From JAXGQD01 sp964401615 (GTDB lineage: Bacteria; Bacillota; Clostridia; Saccharofermentanales; Fastidiosipilaceae): a stretch of 13,681 nt of DNA. The stretch is from assembly GCA_964401615.1 (NCBI GenBank), contig CAYNZF010000054.1, positions 1 through 13,681 on the forward strand, given 5' to 3'. Positions 13,102 to 13,681 of this stretch are shown here, piece by piece; the first letter of the stretch is position 1, and the number at the start of each line of letters is the position of its first letter. A model generated the notes under the pieces. The model was given only the letters and a program-made list of their open reading frames with translations, searched no databases and was not told the origin of the DNA. The translations under genes were made by a program, and so were the position numbers.

Positions 13102-13641
13102 ATGAGCATTTATGATTTCACTGTCAAAGACGCCATGGGCCAGGACCAAGATTTGGCGCAATATAAAGGGAAAGTTCTTTTAGTCGTCAACGTAGCCAGT
13201 AAATGTGGCTTTACTCCGCAATATGAAACCCTGGAAGCAATTTATAAAAAGTACGCCGATCAAGGCCTGGTCATATTGGGTTTCCCCTGCAATCAGTTCC
13301 TGGATCAGGAGCCCGGCAGCGATTCGGACATTCAGGAGTTCTGCCGCACGACCTATGGGGTCGATTTCCCGGTCTTTTCAAAAATTGACGTGAATGGTCC
13401 GGAAACCTCAGAAGTTTACCAATACTTGAAAAACGTAGATGCAGCAGAAAACATTGACGTTCCGGAAGATTTCAAACATTACGAATTGTTTGTGAAAGTG
13501 GCCGGCGGCAAGCATTGGGGAAAAGATATCCCCTGGAATTTCACCAAATTCCTAATCGACAAAGAGGGTAAGGTCGTGGGCCGCTACGCCCCTACTGCGG
13601 ACATGGATCTGGTCGAAAAACGCGTCGCCGCTTTGCTCTGA
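13102..13641 (+). CDS. glutathione peroxidase family protein (Cys type, probably thioredoxin-dependent)
   Basis: Thiol peroxidase of 179 residues reducing H2O2 or organic hydroperoxides. LLVVNVASKCGFTPQY (26-41) carries the peroxidatic Cys35, encoded by TGT, so this is not a selenoprotein. LGFPCNQF (59-66) and IPWNFTKFLID (143-153) complete the Cys-Gln-Trp-Asn active site. Cys81 in IQEFCRTTYGVDFPVF sits 46 residues after Cys35, the spacing of the resolving Cys in thioredoxin-dependent family members, so despite its name it probably uses thioredoxin. The chain is longer than the usual 160 or so, owing to an insertion around 112-140 (DAAENIDVPEDFKHYELF). The ATG at 13102 has AAAGGA about seven bases upstream. 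The protein ends complete within the window; 13642-13681 shows nothing recognisable. Confidence 0.94.
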   Translation: MSIYDFTVKDAMGQDQDLAQYKGKVLLVVNVASKCGFTPQYETLEAIYKKYADQGLVILGFPCNQFLDQEPGSDSDIQEFCRTTYGVDFPVFSKIDVNGPETSEVYQYLKNVDAAENIDVPEDFKHYELFVKVAGGKHWGKDIPWNFTKFLIDKEGKVVGRYAPTADMDLVEKRVAALL

Positions 13642-13681
13642 GCCTTGTCCAGATAATCAACAAGACTTGCCTGTGCTTTTA

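Noticed and set aside
13183..13220. Selenocysteine in the glutathione peroxidase
   Set aside because: The active-site codon is TGT (Cys), with no in-frame TGA or SECIS-like need.

Overview
The window looks like a chromosomal segment of a Gram-positive, low-to-mid GC Bacillota, most likely a member of Clostridia. The grounds are strong GGAGG-type ribosome binding sites, several TTG starts placed just after such sites, TGnTATAAT extended -10 promoters, tRNA genes that encode their CCA ends, a clostridial-type group III phosphofructokinase, and Thr/Ala-rich tails on exported or membrane proteins. Genus cannot be told from the sequence. Nearly all intact genes are recognisable core-type functions, and I see no transposase, integrase, phage gene, CRISPR array or toxin module.

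Layout. Positions 1-1340 hold degraded material: a 5'-truncated C-terminal fragment of an MscS-like membrane protein on the minus strand, and a plus-strand lipoprotein gene split by a frameshift near 750. A minus-strand tRNA-Leu(GAG) with a near-consensus promoter and its own terminator follows (1405-1591). Then come a SleB-type cell wall hydrolase with a LysM-like domain (1907-3199), whose leader carries a striking palindrome, and a convergent 6-phosphofructokinase (3284-4366), the two sharing a bidirectional terminator. A CNNM/CorC-type CBS-domain transporter (4636-6126) is divergent from pfk and has a roughly 150-nt leader rich in inverted repeats.

Positions 10610 down to 6127 form an apparent four-gene minus-strand operon: hflK, hflC (one-base overlap), a DUF853/HerA-like ATPase and a PflX-like radical SAM protein (start codon abutting the previous stop). 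HflK and HflC are expected to assemble at the membrane around FtsH. The link to the ATPase and the radical SAM enzyme is unexplained. The radical SAM gene meets the CNNM gene tail to tail with no base between their stop codons.

Divergent from hflK is dinB (DNA polymerase IV, 10654-11877), which shares a terminator hairpin with a convergent tRNA-His/Gln/Lys operon (12162-11906). That operon is driven by a perfect TTGACA-N17-TATAAT promoter, and tRNA-His is bracketed by complementary flanks. The window ends with a Maf nucleotide pyrophosphatase (12362-12973) and a Cys-type glutathione peroxidase homologue (13102-13641).

The points most worth a second look are the complementary flanks around tRNA-His, the palindrome in front of the sleB-like gene, the CNNM leader, the hflKC-DUF853-radical SAM operon, and the decayed genes beside tRNA-Leu. 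No clearly new biological system is evident.
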